A stretch of DNA of 7,237 nt from Nitrospira sp. (GCA_026994095.1 JALWRU010000144.1:1-7237), one strand, 5' to 3'. Counted from the first letter of the stretch, positions 1 to 6,081 are shown. Notes: generated by a model not told the origin, from the sequence alone. Made by a program: numbers and translations.

Positions 1-347
1 CGCAGTTGATGGCCCGCAGTCGGGGCGTGAAGAACATGTCTGCCGATGACCTGGCCGGGCGGCTGGAGGGAAAAAAATCCAAACGGCTGGTGCTGCTGGA
101 TGTGCGCTCGGACGGGGAGTTCAAGGGGGGGCACATCCGTCAGGCCCGCCACCTGCCGCTCAACCAGATTCAGGGCAGTGCCAAGCTGTTAAAGGGGATG
201 CAGGATGCGGAGGTAGTCTGTATCTGCGCCTCTGGTCGACGCTCGGCGGTGGCGGCCATCCATCTCAAACAGGCCGGTTTTAACACGGTCTACAACCTGT
301 CTGGCGGCATGGCCCGCTGGCAGGGGGAGGTCAAACGTGGCCGATAA
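1..347 (+). CDS. Rhodanese-like sulfurtransferase domain protein, 5' end outside the window
   Basis: Single-domain rhodanese, a family that moves sulfane sulfur (from thiosulfate, polysulfide or a persulfide carrier) through a cysteine persulfide. Counting from the TTG at base 6, the domain spans about residues 11-107. It has the DVRS motif (32-35), GGHI (41-44), the active-site loop CASGRRS with catalytic Cys74, and the closing GGMARW motif (100-105). The loop fits CxxGxR, so the enzyme looks active. The frame stays open to base 1 and no ribosome binding site precedes the TTG at 6, the ATG at 9 or the ATG at 36, so the true start probably lies upstream. The basic stretch ARSRGVKN just before the domain resembles the cytoplasmic side of a membrane anchor in YibN-like rhodaneses, so a lost N-terminal membrane helix is likely (inference). 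The 3' end overlaps the next gene by 11 bases. Confidence 0.88.
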   Translation, partial: QLMARSRGVKNMSADDLAGRLEGKKSKRLVLLDVRSDGEFKGGHIRQARHLPLNQIQGSAKLLKGMQDAEVVCICASGRRSAVAAIHLKQAGFNTVYNLSGGMARWQGEVKRGR

Positions 348-801
348 GGCGGACACCACCCGCGACGAAAACGCCCCCTACCCCTGTGGCAAGGCCTGCT
401 GGGGCGGACGGCTGTTGCTGCTGGTGATGGCTCCGTTGTTATTGGTCATGCTGGTACCGCCCGGTTGGCACGGCATGGGTGACATCTCGCCCCACGCCCT
501 GCGGGTGGCCCTGTCGCAGCGGCCGGAACAGGTGATGGTGGTGGACGTGCGCACGGCCACCGAGTTTAAACGAGGCCATATTGAGGGGGCCCTGTCGGTA
601 CCGCTGCATCTGCTGCCGTTCAGGCTGTCTACGCTGGCCCCCTACAAGGACCGGGAAGTGGTCTTGATTTGCCTGTCGGGTCACCGCTCGCGGGTGGCCG
701 GGTTGATCCTCAGTCTGGCCGGGTTTGGCACCCGCACCAATCTGGATGGCGGTATGGCCGCGTGGCAGTCGGGCGGGTTGGCAGTGACACAGGGCGGCTG
801 A
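337..801 (+). CDS. Membrane-anchored rhodanese-like sulfurtransferase
   Basis: Second rhodanese, 154 residues, in tandem with the first. It starts at GTG 337, inside the end of the previous gene, with GGGAGG (325-330) six bases upstream, so translation is probably coupled. Residues 1-24 are polar; about 25-42 form one hydrophobic membrane segment (LLLLVMAPLLLVMLV). The rhodanese domain follows at about 50-145, with VVDVR (68-72), RGHI (79-82), the active-site loop CLSGHRS with catalytic Cys112, and GGMAAW (138-143). Which side of the membrane the domain faces is not certain: few positive charges precede the helix (K4, R9, K19, R25) and little separates helix from domain. Cys17 and Cys21 lie just before the helix. 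The two rhodaneses share the domain plan but differ in the active-site loop (CASGRR versus CLSGHR), so they may differ in substrate. Physiological donor and acceptor are unknown. Confidence 0.9.
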   Translation: MADKADTTRDENAPYPCGKACWGGRLLLLVMAPLLLVMLVPPGWHGMGDISPHALRVALSQRPEQVMVVDVRTATEFKRGHIEGALSVPLHLLPFRLSTLAPYKDREVVLICLSGHRSRVAGLILSLAGFGTRTNLDGGMAAWQSGGLAVTQGG

Positions 802-825
802 CTTTCTGTGCGTTTATTGATAACA

Positions 826-831
826 AAGGAG
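826..831 (+). promoter_or_regulatory. Strong Shine-Dalgarno site of the DUF302 gene
   Basis: AAGGAG lies seven bases before the ATG at 839. This is the best ribosome binding site among the plus-strand genes and fixes the DUF302 start. The 37-base gap upstream shows no clear terminator, so read-through from the rhodanese pair is plausible. Confidence 0.75.
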
Positions 832-838
832 ACTCCCC

Positions 839-1234
839 ATGAGTAGTTATGGAATTGAAGCCCGCTTGAGCCTGTCCTACGACGAGGCGGTTGAGAAGGT
901 CACTGGCACCCTCAAGCAAGAGGGCTTCGGGGTCTTGACCTCGATTGACGTACATGCCACCCTGAAGGCCAAAATCAACGTGGATTTCAAGCGGTATGTG
1001 ATCCTGGGTGCGTGTAACCCCCAGTTGGCCCATCAGGCGCTGACGGAGGAGAACGACGTGGGTCTGCTGCTGCCGTGCAACGTCATTGTGTATGAGACGG
1101 AGGACGGCGGGAGTGTGGTGAGTGCAATCGATCCGGTCGCCATGCTGTCGGTGACCGGGCGGGACGATCTGGGCCCCATGGCCGACGAGGTCTCCCAACG
1201 GCTCACCCGTGCCATCGAGAACTGTCGCTCGTAA
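839..1234 (+). CDS. DUF302 domain-containing protein
   Basis: A 131-residue soluble protein that is almost entirely one DUF302 domain. Recognisable family features are GFGVLTSIDVHATLK (29-43), F-RYVILGACNP (50-61), and GLLLPCNVIVYE (75-86). The domain has two prominent cysteines, Cys59 in GACNP and Cys80 in LPCNV; a third, Cys129, sits at the C-terminus. There is no signal peptide or membrane segment, so it is probably cytoplasmic. The biochemical function of DUF302 is not established. Start at ATG 839 is set by AAGGAG at 826-831. It lies 37 bases after the membrane rhodanese and 61 bases before the outer-membrane channel. Its place next to two rhodaneses, and its own conserved cysteines, fit a role in sulfur or thiol chemistry, but that is inference from context. 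Confidence 0.88.
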   Translation: MSSYGIEARLSLSYDEAVEKVTGTLKQEGFGVLTSIDVHATLKAKINVDFKRYVILGACNPQLAHQALTEENDVGLLLPCNVIVYETEDGGSVVSAIDPVAMLSVTGRDDLGPMADEVSQRLTRAIENCRS

Positions 1235-1265
1235 TCCTGCCGGGATAGGAGGGGGGTCGCCCCTG

Positions 1266-1288
1266 CTCCCGGCCCATTGGCTTGGGAG
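1266..1288 (+). promoter_or_regulatory. Hairpin that can cover the ribosome binding site of the FadL-like gene
   Basis: CTCCC (1266-1270) can pair with GGGAG (1284-1288), and GCC (1272-1274) with GGC (1279-1281). A G-T pair (1271 with 1283) lies between them, T1282 is bulged and the loop is CATT. The downstream arm is itself the Shine-Dalgarno sequence for the GTG start at 1296. When folded, the hairpin would hide the site. An alternative fold is possible, since GGAG at 1248-1251 can also pair with CTCC at 1266-1269. No known riboswitch class is recognised here. Confidence 0.4.
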
Positions 1289-1295
1289 AGTCCCT

Positions 1296-2657
1296 GTGAA
1301 AAATTGGTTACGGCCCGCACTGATCGGGCTTGTGTGGGTGTGTGTTACGGCGACCCCCGGGTACGCCACCAACGGCTATCAGCTTATCGGCGTCGGTCAG
1401 ATGCAGAAGAGCATGGGGGGCGCGGTGACTGCCCTGCCCATGGACACCATGACCGCTATCAGCAACCCGGCCGGTATGTCGCGGGTAGGGGAGCGGGCCG
1501 ACTTTAGTCTGGAAGCCTTCATGCCGGTGCGCACGGTGGACTTTCGGGCCTTTGGCGGCGAAGAGACCGAGGGGGGGACCGAACTGTACGGGGTGCCGTC
1601 AGTCGGCTGGGTCGCCAAGGCCTTTGGCCGCGACGATATGTATTTCGGTGGCGGCATGTTCGCCACCTCCGGGCTGGGAGTGGACTACGGCGAGGTATTG
1701 ATCGCCCCGGCAGCAGCCTTCGGTTTTGCGCCCGGTACCGACGTCACCTTTGACGGCCAGAGTGCCATCCAGTTCTGGAAGATGGCCCCGACCGTCTCCT
1801 GGCGTGCCAGCGACCGCCTGAGTGTGGGCGTGGCGGTCAATATGGATTACCAGTCGGTGACCATTCGCCAGCGGCTGCGCAATATCCCTTTTGGGGCGGG
1901 TGCCGGGCCGTTCACAGCCACAGATGTGAACCTTGATCTGGGCCGTCCCACCAGCCAGTTGGGGCTGGGCGGCAGTATCGGGGTGCTGTTCGACATGAGC
2001 GATGTGGTGACGCTGGGGGTGTCTTACACCACCCGTCAGTACTTTAGTGATGCCAACTTCCGGGTGCGGGCTGGCGATGTGGTGGCCTTCAACGGTGCCA
2101 CCGGCCTTGGCGGCAAGTACAAGATGCATCTGGACTATCCGCAACAGGCGGCGGTGGGCATTGCGGTGCGACCGGGCGATGATTTTGTGATGGATCTGGA
2201 CGTGAAGTGGATCAACTGGAACGACACCCACGACAACGTGTTGCTACGTGGCCCTGCCGGGTCGTTTGCGAGCGGTGCGGCGGACAGTACCATGTTGAAT
2301 TTTGACTGGGATAATCAGTGGGTGGTGGCCTTTGGTATGCAGTGGCAGACCACTGAAAAGCTGGCCATGCGTACCGGCGTCAACTGGGCGCGGGCGCCGA
2401 TTCAGCCGGAAGATGTAATGAGCAACCTGATCTTCCCGGCACTGGTGGAGCGTCATATCGCCTTTGGTGTTGACTACACTTTGGGCGACCATTGGGGTGT
2501 GGGCGGTACCATCATGCGGGCGGTCAAGGCCAGCGAGCGTGGCGTCGGTGACGTACCGGCCGGGTTTGTGGCGGGTACGCCGTTTACCGCCGACTCCAAT
2601 TTTGGCATCACCCTGTACGAAACCTCGGTGGGGATGCTGACTTACTACCGCTTCTAG
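1296..2657 (+). CDS. FadL/OmpP1/TodX-family outer-membrane transport protein
   Basis: Outer-membrane beta-barrel of the family that lets hydrophobic compounds, such as long-chain fatty acids or aromatic hydrocarbons, cross the outer membrane. The start chosen is GTG 1296, with GGGAG (1284-1288) seven bases upstream. It gives 453 residues, usual for the family, and a good signal peptide (basic KNWLR, hydrophobic core, cleavage probably after PGYA at residue 24). The frame is open further upstream to 1209, but that extension would overlap the DUF302 gene and bury the signal peptide. The mature N-terminus has the family hallmarks: TNGYQLIGVG (25-34), MGGAVTALPMD (40-50) and the NPAG motif (57-60), which belong to the hatch region. 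The chain alternates polar and aromatic residues as in beta-strands and ends in TYYRF, with the terminal Phe typical of Bam-assembled barrels. Substrate cannot be read from sequence. It is the last gene of the plus-strand group and converges on the VTT gene. Confidence 0.9.
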   Translation: MKNWLRPALIGLVWVCVTATPGYATNGYQLIGVGQMQKSMGGAVTALPMDTMTAISNPAGMSRVGERADFSLEAFMPVRTVDFRAFGGEETEGGTELYGVPSVGWVAKAFGRDDMYFGGGMFATSGLGVDYGEVLIAPAAAFGFAPGTDVTFDGQSAIQFWKMAPTVSWRASDRLSVGVAVNMDYQSVTIRQRLRNIPFGAGAGPFTATDVNLDLGRPTSQLGLGGSIGVLFDMSDVVTLGVSYTTRQYFSDANFRVRAGDVVAFNGATGLGGKYKMHLDYPQQAAVGIAVRPGDDFVMDLDVKWINWNDTHDNVLLRGPAGSFASGAADSTMLNFDWDNQWVVAFGMQWQTTEKLAMRTGVNWARAPIQPEDVMSNLIFPALVERHIAFGVDYTLGDHWGVGGTIMRAVKASERGVGDVPAGFVAGTPFTADSNFGITLYETSVGMLTYYRF

Positions 2658-2672
2658 CGGGCGATCGCTCGC
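2657..2672. other. GC-rich inverted repeat centred on GCGATCGC after the FadL-like stop
   Basis: From the last base of the TAG stop, GCGGGC (2657-2662) pairs with GCTCGC (2667-2672) around a GATC loop; one pair is G-T. The core GCGATCGC (2661-2668) is a perfect palindrome. It sits between convergent genes and could help end transcription. No T-tract follows on either strand, so it is not a classical intrinsic terminator. Confidence 0.35.
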
Positions 2673-2679
2673 AGATCAT

Positions 2680-2694
2680 GTGGCCAGCGGTCAC
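2680..2694. other. Short hairpin over the stop codon of the VTT gene
   Basis: GTGGCC (2680-2685) pairs with GGTCAC (2689-2694), including one G-T pair, around a three-base loop. It overlaps the minus-strand stop codon at 2691-2693. Together with the repeat at 2657-2672 it forms two hairpins back to back between convergent genes, a plausible but unproven bidirectional terminator without a T-tract. Confidence 0.3.
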
Positions 2695-3467
2695 TTGACG
2701 GGGTGTGACTCGACGGTTGGTGATTCGGCGGTTGGTGACTCAATGCCCTCTGACAATCCAACGGCGGCGGTTTGATCGCCGCTGCCGTTGGCAGGGCCGC
2801 CTTTTTTGACCTTGCGAATCATGGTCGGTACCAGCGCAAACAGCCCCAGCATGGCAAATGCGCCCAGCATCCCCGGTGAGGCGATGTCAGCGATGTTATC
2901 GATGCGGGCGATGTTGGCGCCAGCATTGGCATAGACAAACGTACCCGGCAGAATGCCGATCATGGTGCCGACGATATATTTACGCAACGGCAGCCCGGTC
3001 AGACCCGCCCCCAGATTGATCAAAAAGAACGGGAACACCGGCACCAGTCGCAAGAACAGCAGGTAGCTGGTACCGTTGTCAGTGAGGCCCCGGTTAAGCC
3101 CCTTCAGTTTGTCACCAAAGCGGCTCTGTACCGCCTCCCGAAACAGATAGCGGGCCACCAGAAAGGCCAGTGTGGCTCCGGTGGTGGCACCCACATTGAT
3201 GGCCAGCGTGGCGGTGACACCGCCAAAGATGGCCCCGCCTGCCAGCGTGAGAATCAATGCACCCGGTAGCGACAGGGCGGTGACGGCGATGTAGATACCG
3301 ATAAAACCGAGCAGAAACGCTGCCTGATGGGCTTCGTACTGTTGCAGCATGCTGTCCCGGTTCGCCTTGAGCGCGTCCAGCGTCAGGTACTGGCCCAGAT
3401 CAAAATAGAAGAACAGGGCGATCAGCACCGCCATGGCCGCCAGCAAGATCAGTTTGGTTTTGTTCAT
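2691..3467 (-). CDS. TVP38/TMEM64 family (VTT domain, DedA superfamily) inner-membrane protein
   Basis: 258-residue polytopic membrane protein of the TVP38/TMEM64 (VTT, SNARE-associated) family. Members of the wider DedA superfamily are linked to lipid handling and membrane homeostasis; the exact role here is unknown. Hydrophobic segments lie at about 5-21, 51-70, 72-107 (probably two), 136-153, 162-180 and 198-214. The family core is clear: LPGALILTLAGGAIFG (67-82), the LFLRLVPVFPF block (137-147), NLGAGLTG (151-158), and GTMIGILPGTFVYANAG (167-183). The Arg/Pro pair of FLRLVP and the GxxPGT motif are hallmark positions. Start is ATG at 3465-3467, with GAGGAG (3471-3476) just upstream. After the last helix comes a basic patch (KVKKGG), then a polar tail of about 35 residues ending in a five-residue repeat, unlike the membrane core. 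It lies 112 bases after the ABC permease in the same direction and may have its own promoter. Confidence 0.9.
   Translation of the reverse strand: MNKTKLILLAAMAVLIALFFYFDLGQYLTLDALKANRDSMLQQYEAHQAAFLLGFIGIYIAVTALSLPGALILTLAGGAIFGGVTATLAINVGATTGATLAFLVARYLFREAVQSRFGDKLKGLNRGLTDNGTSYLLFLRLVPVFPFFLINLGAGLTGLPLRKYIVGTMIGILPGTFVYANAGANIARIDNIADIASPGMLGAFAMLGLFALVPTMIRKVKKGGPANGSGDQTAAVGLSEGIESPTAESPTVESHPVK
2707..2741 (-). repeat. 15-base tandem repeat in the tail of the VTT gene
   Basis: Two 15-base units (2707-2721 and 2722-2736), 13 of 15 bases alike, plus the first five bases of a third copy (2737-2741). On the coding strand they give ESPTAESPTVES at the C-terminus. The in-frame length means copy changes would only lengthen or shorten the polar tail. 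Confidence 0.7.
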
Positions 3468-3579
3468 CGACTCCTCAATATCCGCGCACTCGAGCCTGCT
3501 GCGCCAATGCAGGTGGGCCGGTCACCTTAAGGCTAACCGGGGCAGGTCACGGATTGTTCCCTCAGCCGTCACGTATGGG
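3468..3579 (-). promoter_or_regulatory. Spacer upstream of the VTT gene with repeated GTGAC boxes
   Basis: This is the longest non-coding stretch in the window (112 bases). On the minus strand GTGAC occurs four times, at plus positions 3521-3525, 3546-3550, 3568-3572 and 3579-3583, three of them as GTGACC. The last overlaps the permease stop codon. Spacings are 25, 22 and 11 bases. An inverted repeat, CCGGT (3518-3522) with ACCGG (3536-3540) around the palindrome CCTTAAGG (3525-3532), overlaps the copy nearest the VTT gene. I see no confident -35/-10 pair. A regulator-binding region for the VTT gene is plausible but unproven. Confidence 0.35.
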
Positions 3580-4419
3580 TCACGAATGGCCTTGAAACGC
3601 CCACACGGACAGGGCCAGCATGACCGATCCAAACCCGGCCATGACCATTACATCGGTTGCGATGGCCCGGTCCGCAAACCCTAATGTGATATGGCGTAGC
3701 AGATCGACCCCGTAGGTGAGCGGGTCGAGGGATACCAGTATGCCCATCCAGTCGGGCAGGCCCGCCAGCGGGAACATGGCCCCGGAGAGAAAGAAGATCG
3801 GCAGCACCACAAAATTCATGATCACGGTAAAACCCTGCATGCTGCGCATACGGGCGGCGGCGGCCAGCCCCATAGCGGTCATGGCAAAGGCGACTAAAAA
3901 CATGCCGGGGATCAACAGCAACACCATGCCCACGGTCAACGGCACGTTGGCGATGGGGGCCATCAGCAGCATCACCATGCCCTGCATCATGGCCACCGTG
4001 GCCCCACCGAGGACCTTGCCCAAGGTCACTGCCCAGCGGGATACGGGGGCCACCAGTACCTCTTTCATGAACCCCACCTCCCGGTCCCAGATCACCGAGA
4101 TGGCCGAAAAGGCCGAGGTGAACAGCACGGTCATGGCGAGGATGCCGGGGAAGATAAAGGCCATGTAACCGCTACCGCCGTCAGTGGCGTGCGCGCTGAC
4201 CGGGATCTTGCCGCCCAGACTGCCCGCCAGACCGTTGCCCAGCACCAGCAAAAACAGGGTGGGCTGCACCAGCGAGCCGATCAGCCGGGGGCGGTCACGC
4301 AGAAAGCGACGTACATCCCGCAGCCAGATGGTGTAAATGCCCATGCTGTTGCGTAGCCACTGGGGCCGTTGCATGGGGGTGGGCGGGACGGGGGGAGGCG
4401 TCGCGGCAGTGTCGCTCAC
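3580..4419 (-). CDS. ABC-2 type exporter permease (DrrB-like)
   Basis: 279-residue membrane subunit of an ABC-2 exporter, partner of the ATPase encoded just before it. After a proline-rich cytoplasmic start (PPPVPPTPMQ, 8-17) and the amphipathic stretch IYTIWLRDVRRFLRDRPR, six membrane segments are visible at about 47-64, 86-110, 137-158, 162-190, 197-218 and 256-274. The family signature is present: FPGILAMTVLF (90-100) and DREVGFMKEVLVAPVSR (112-128), the loop of ABC-2 permeases that contacts the ATPase; then FFLSGAMFPLAGLP (209-222) and LDPLTYGVDLLRH (231-243). Start is GTG at 4417-4419, overlapping the ATPase stop as GTGA. No good ribosome binding site precedes it, so translation probably depends on coupling. 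The best family match is the DrrB/daunorubicin-type efflux group, but substrate cannot be inferred; lipid, polyketide-like or envelope substrates are all possible. Confidence 0.9.
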   Translation of the reverse strand: MSDTAATPPPVPPTPMQRPQWLRNSMGIYTIWLRDVRRFLRDRPRLIGSLVQPTLFLLVLGNGLAGSLGGKIPVSAHATDGGSGYMAFIFPGILAMTVLFTSAFSAISVIWDREVGFMKEVLVAPVSRWAVTLGKVLGGATVAMMQGMVMLLMAPIANVPLTVGMVLLLIPGMFLVAFAMTAMGLAAAARMRSMQGFTVIMNFVVLPIFFLSGAMFPLAGLPDWMGILVSLDPLTYGVDLLRHITLGFADRAIATDVMVMAGFGSVMLALSVWAFQGHS

Positions 4420-5417
4420 AGGCCGCGCCCCCGGCGGGTGCTGGCCTTGATGGCGGCAAAGGCGTCCGGGCTGTCGTCGTTGATGGCGGTGCCGGTGAGG
4501 GACAAAAAGACATCTTCCAGCGTGGGTCGGTGGACTGCCAGTCGCTCGATATTCAGGCCTGGATGGGCCAGCAGCCGGGGCATAAACGCCGCCCCGTCCG
4601 GTACCTCGACCCAGACCGTATCACCGTCAACGGTCGCCGTTAGTCCGTGCTGCTCGGCAATGTGGTGTACGGTTGCCTCTGGCGTGCTGGTACCGATCTC
4701 CACCCGGTCGCTGCCTAGCCCCGCCTTGAGCGCCGTGGGGGTGTCCTGGGCGATGATCCGGCCTTGATCGATGATGGCGATGCGGTCGCAATGCTCCGCC
4801 TCTTCCATATAGTGGGTGGTCAAAAAGATGGTGATGCCCTGCTCCCGTTGCAGCTTCAAAATATAGTCCCACATGAGGTTGCGTGTCTGCGGGTCGAGGC
4901 CCAGCGTGGGTTCGTCTAAAAACAGCAGGGTCGGATGGTGCAACAGGCCACGGGCGATCTCCAGCCGTCGTTTCATGCCGCCGGAGAAGCGTTGCACCAG
5001 CTCCCTGGCCCGGTCGGACAGGGACACCAGTTCCAGCAGTTCACCGATGCGCCGCCGCCGTTCGGCGCGGGGCACGCCGTACAGCAGGCCGTGCAACTCC
5101 ATATTCTCAAAGGCGGTGAGGCGCTCATCCAGACTGGGGTCCTGAAATACCAGGCCGATACGCTGGCGCACCTCGTGGGGGTGGGTGTGTACGTCCAGCC
5201 CGGTCACCAGTGCGCGCCCGCCGGTGGGTCGTACCAGCGTGCAGAGCATACTGATGGTGGTGGATTTGCCCGCCCCGTTGGGGCCTAAAAAGCCGAACAC
5301 CTCGCCCTGCCGCACGGTCAGGTCCACGCCCCGTACGGCCTCTACCGCGCCAACTCCATGGCCATAGGTTTTGCTCAGGCTGGTGGTCTCTACCACCCAG
5401 GGTGCGGCGCTACTCAC
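4416..5417 (-). CDS. ABC exporter ATP-binding protein (DrrA-like)
   Basis: 333-residue nucleotide-binding subunit that powers the adjacent ABC-2 permease. All motifs are intact: Walker A GPNGAGKST (45-53), Q-loop Gln92, signature FSGGMKRRLEIARGL (144-158), Walker B LLFLDEP (164-170) with catalytic Glu169, D-loop GLDP (173-176) and switch His202 in TTHYMEEAE. After the ATPase domain (about 8-230) comes a C-terminal extension of about 100 residues including HRPTLEDVFLSLTG (296-309), typical of the DrrA/daunorubicin group. Start is GTG at 5415-5417; an in-frame stop lies four codons upstream, so it cannot be longer by more than a few codons. AGGAG (5431-5435) is 13 bases upstream, longer than ideal. 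The start lies within the last eight bases of lolA, so reinitiation after lolA is likely. The stop overlaps the permease start by four bases. Confidence 0.93.
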   Translation of the reverse strand: MSSAAPWVVETTSLSKTYGHGVGAVEAVRGVDLTVRQGEVFGFLGPNGAGKSTTISMLCTLVRPTGGRALVTGLDVHTHPHEVRQRIGLVFQDPSLDERLTAFENMELHGLLYGVPRAERRRRIGELLELVSLSDRARELVQRFSGGMKRRLEIARGLLHHPTLLFLDEPTLGLDPQTRNLMWDYILKLQREQGITIFLTTHYMEEAEHCDRIAIIDQGRIIAQDTPTALKAGLGSDRVEIGTSTPEATVHHIAEQHGLTATVDGDTVWVEVPDGAAFMPRLLAHPGLNIERLAVHRPTLEDVFLSLTGTAINDDSPDAFAAIKASTRRGRGL

Positions 5418-6081
5418 TGGGGGGCATCATCTCCTGCGGGTGTACCACATAGACCCCTTCCGGCGCGGTAAACACAAACCGTGTATCGTCGATGGGCTGG
5501 CCGGTCTGTAACTGGTTAAACACGATGTTCGAGCTGTTGCCGTCGGCCAGTTGCATGGTTACCCGCACAATCAGATGGCGTTTTGGGTCGAGCCACAACT
5601 GCACCTGTTTGGGGGCACCAGCGGCCTCTTCACGGGGGGTGAGGATCAGGCTGTTGGCATCGTCCTCGGCGGTGACCACGTGGTAGAGCTGGGCAATGCC
5701 GGTCACGTCGGACAGCAGCCGCAGGGGCACCTGCCGGTCAGAATCCGGGGCCATGCGGGTGATGATGGCCTGCTCTGCCTCCGGGGTGTAGAGGGTGATG
5801 TCACGACCGTTGACGTAGATCTGCTGGCTGCTGTTGTCGCGGTAGTCCCAACGCATGCGGTCGGGCCGGACCAGCGACACCACCCCGCCAAACTTGCGGC
5901 TGCTGGAGAAACCGGCAAAGCGGGTCTCCTGCACAAAATTGGCAGTGACCGAAGTGATGCCCTCGTAGGTGGAAATAAGCTGCTTGAGCAGGGCCGGTTG
6001 TTCGGACTCATCGGTTGGAGCAGCCTGAGTGGGCAGGCCCCCGAGGAGCAGCAACAGCAGTAGGGAGAGGGTTCGTTTCAT
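5410..6081 (-). CDS. lolA: Outer-membrane lipoprotein carrier protein LolA
   Basis: Periplasmic chaperone that takes lipoproteins released by the LolCDE complex at the inner membrane and hands them to LolB at the outer membrane. 223 residues, somewhat longer than the E. coli precursor of roughly 200. Residues 1-20 are a clear signal peptide (KR, a run of leucines, cleavage near TQA-A). The LolA fold follows: TANFVQET (46-53), the strand GGVVSLVRPDRMRWDY (65-80), QQIYVNGRDITLYTPE (86-101), then LWLDPKRHLIVRVTM (162-176), NIVFNQLQTGQPIDDTRF (185-202) and FTAPEGVYVV (204-213). Start is ATG at 6079-6081, with AGGTG (6084-6088) upstream inside ftsK; the ATG overlaps the ftsK stop as ATGA. This ftsK-lolA pair is common in Gammaproteobacteria, and it supports the assignment. 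Downstream it overlaps the ABC ATPase by eight bases. Confidence 0.95.
   Translation of the reverse strand: MKRTLSLLLLLLLGGLPTQAAPTDESEQPALLKQLISTYEGITSVTANFVQETRFAGFSSSRKFGGVVSLVRPDRMRWDYRDNSSQQIYVNGRDITLYTPEAEQAIITRMAPDSDRQVPLRLLSDVTGIAQLYHVVTAEDDANSLILTPREEAAGAPKQVQLWLDPKRHLIVRVTMQLADGNSSNIVFNQLQTGQPIDDTRFVFTAPEGVYVVHPQEMMPPSE

Noticed and set aside
71..77. A7 run with an in-frame A AAA AAA heptamer after GGAGGG in the first rhodanese, suggestive of programmed frameshifting
   Set aside because: The purine-rich block touches the run, whereas known stimulatory Shine-Dalgarno-like sites sit farther upstream for -1 shifting. No stem-loop was evident downstream, and the zero frame encodes a complete rhodanese domain.
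1209..1295. 29-codon upstream extension of the FadL-like protein
   Set aside because: It would overlap the DUF302 gene and place a charged, proline-rich stretch before the signal peptide. GTG 1296 has a well-placed GGGAG and gives a normal signal peptide.
710..1372. Long minus-strand open frame opposite the DUF302 gene
   Set aside because: No family features; the composition is that of an antisense shadow in GC-rich DNA, with known domains on the other strand.
1571..1577. G7 run early in the outer-membrane barrel gene (a second G7 at 125-131 in the first rhodanese), a possible phase-variation tract
   Set aside because: Both encode the Gly-Gly that the frame needs. Seven bases is short for a contingency locus, and such runs are expected in this GC-rich sequence.
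1599..2231. 210-codon minus-strand open frame opposite the barrel gene, rich in His and Gly
   Set aside because: It is the shadow of the FadL-like frame, with no recognisable domain and no separate promoter or ribosome binding site seen.
3716..4168. 150-codon plus-strand open frame opposite the ABC permease
   Set aside because: Its Met- and Thr-rich sequence arises from reading the antisense of a hydrophobic gene; no family is recognised.
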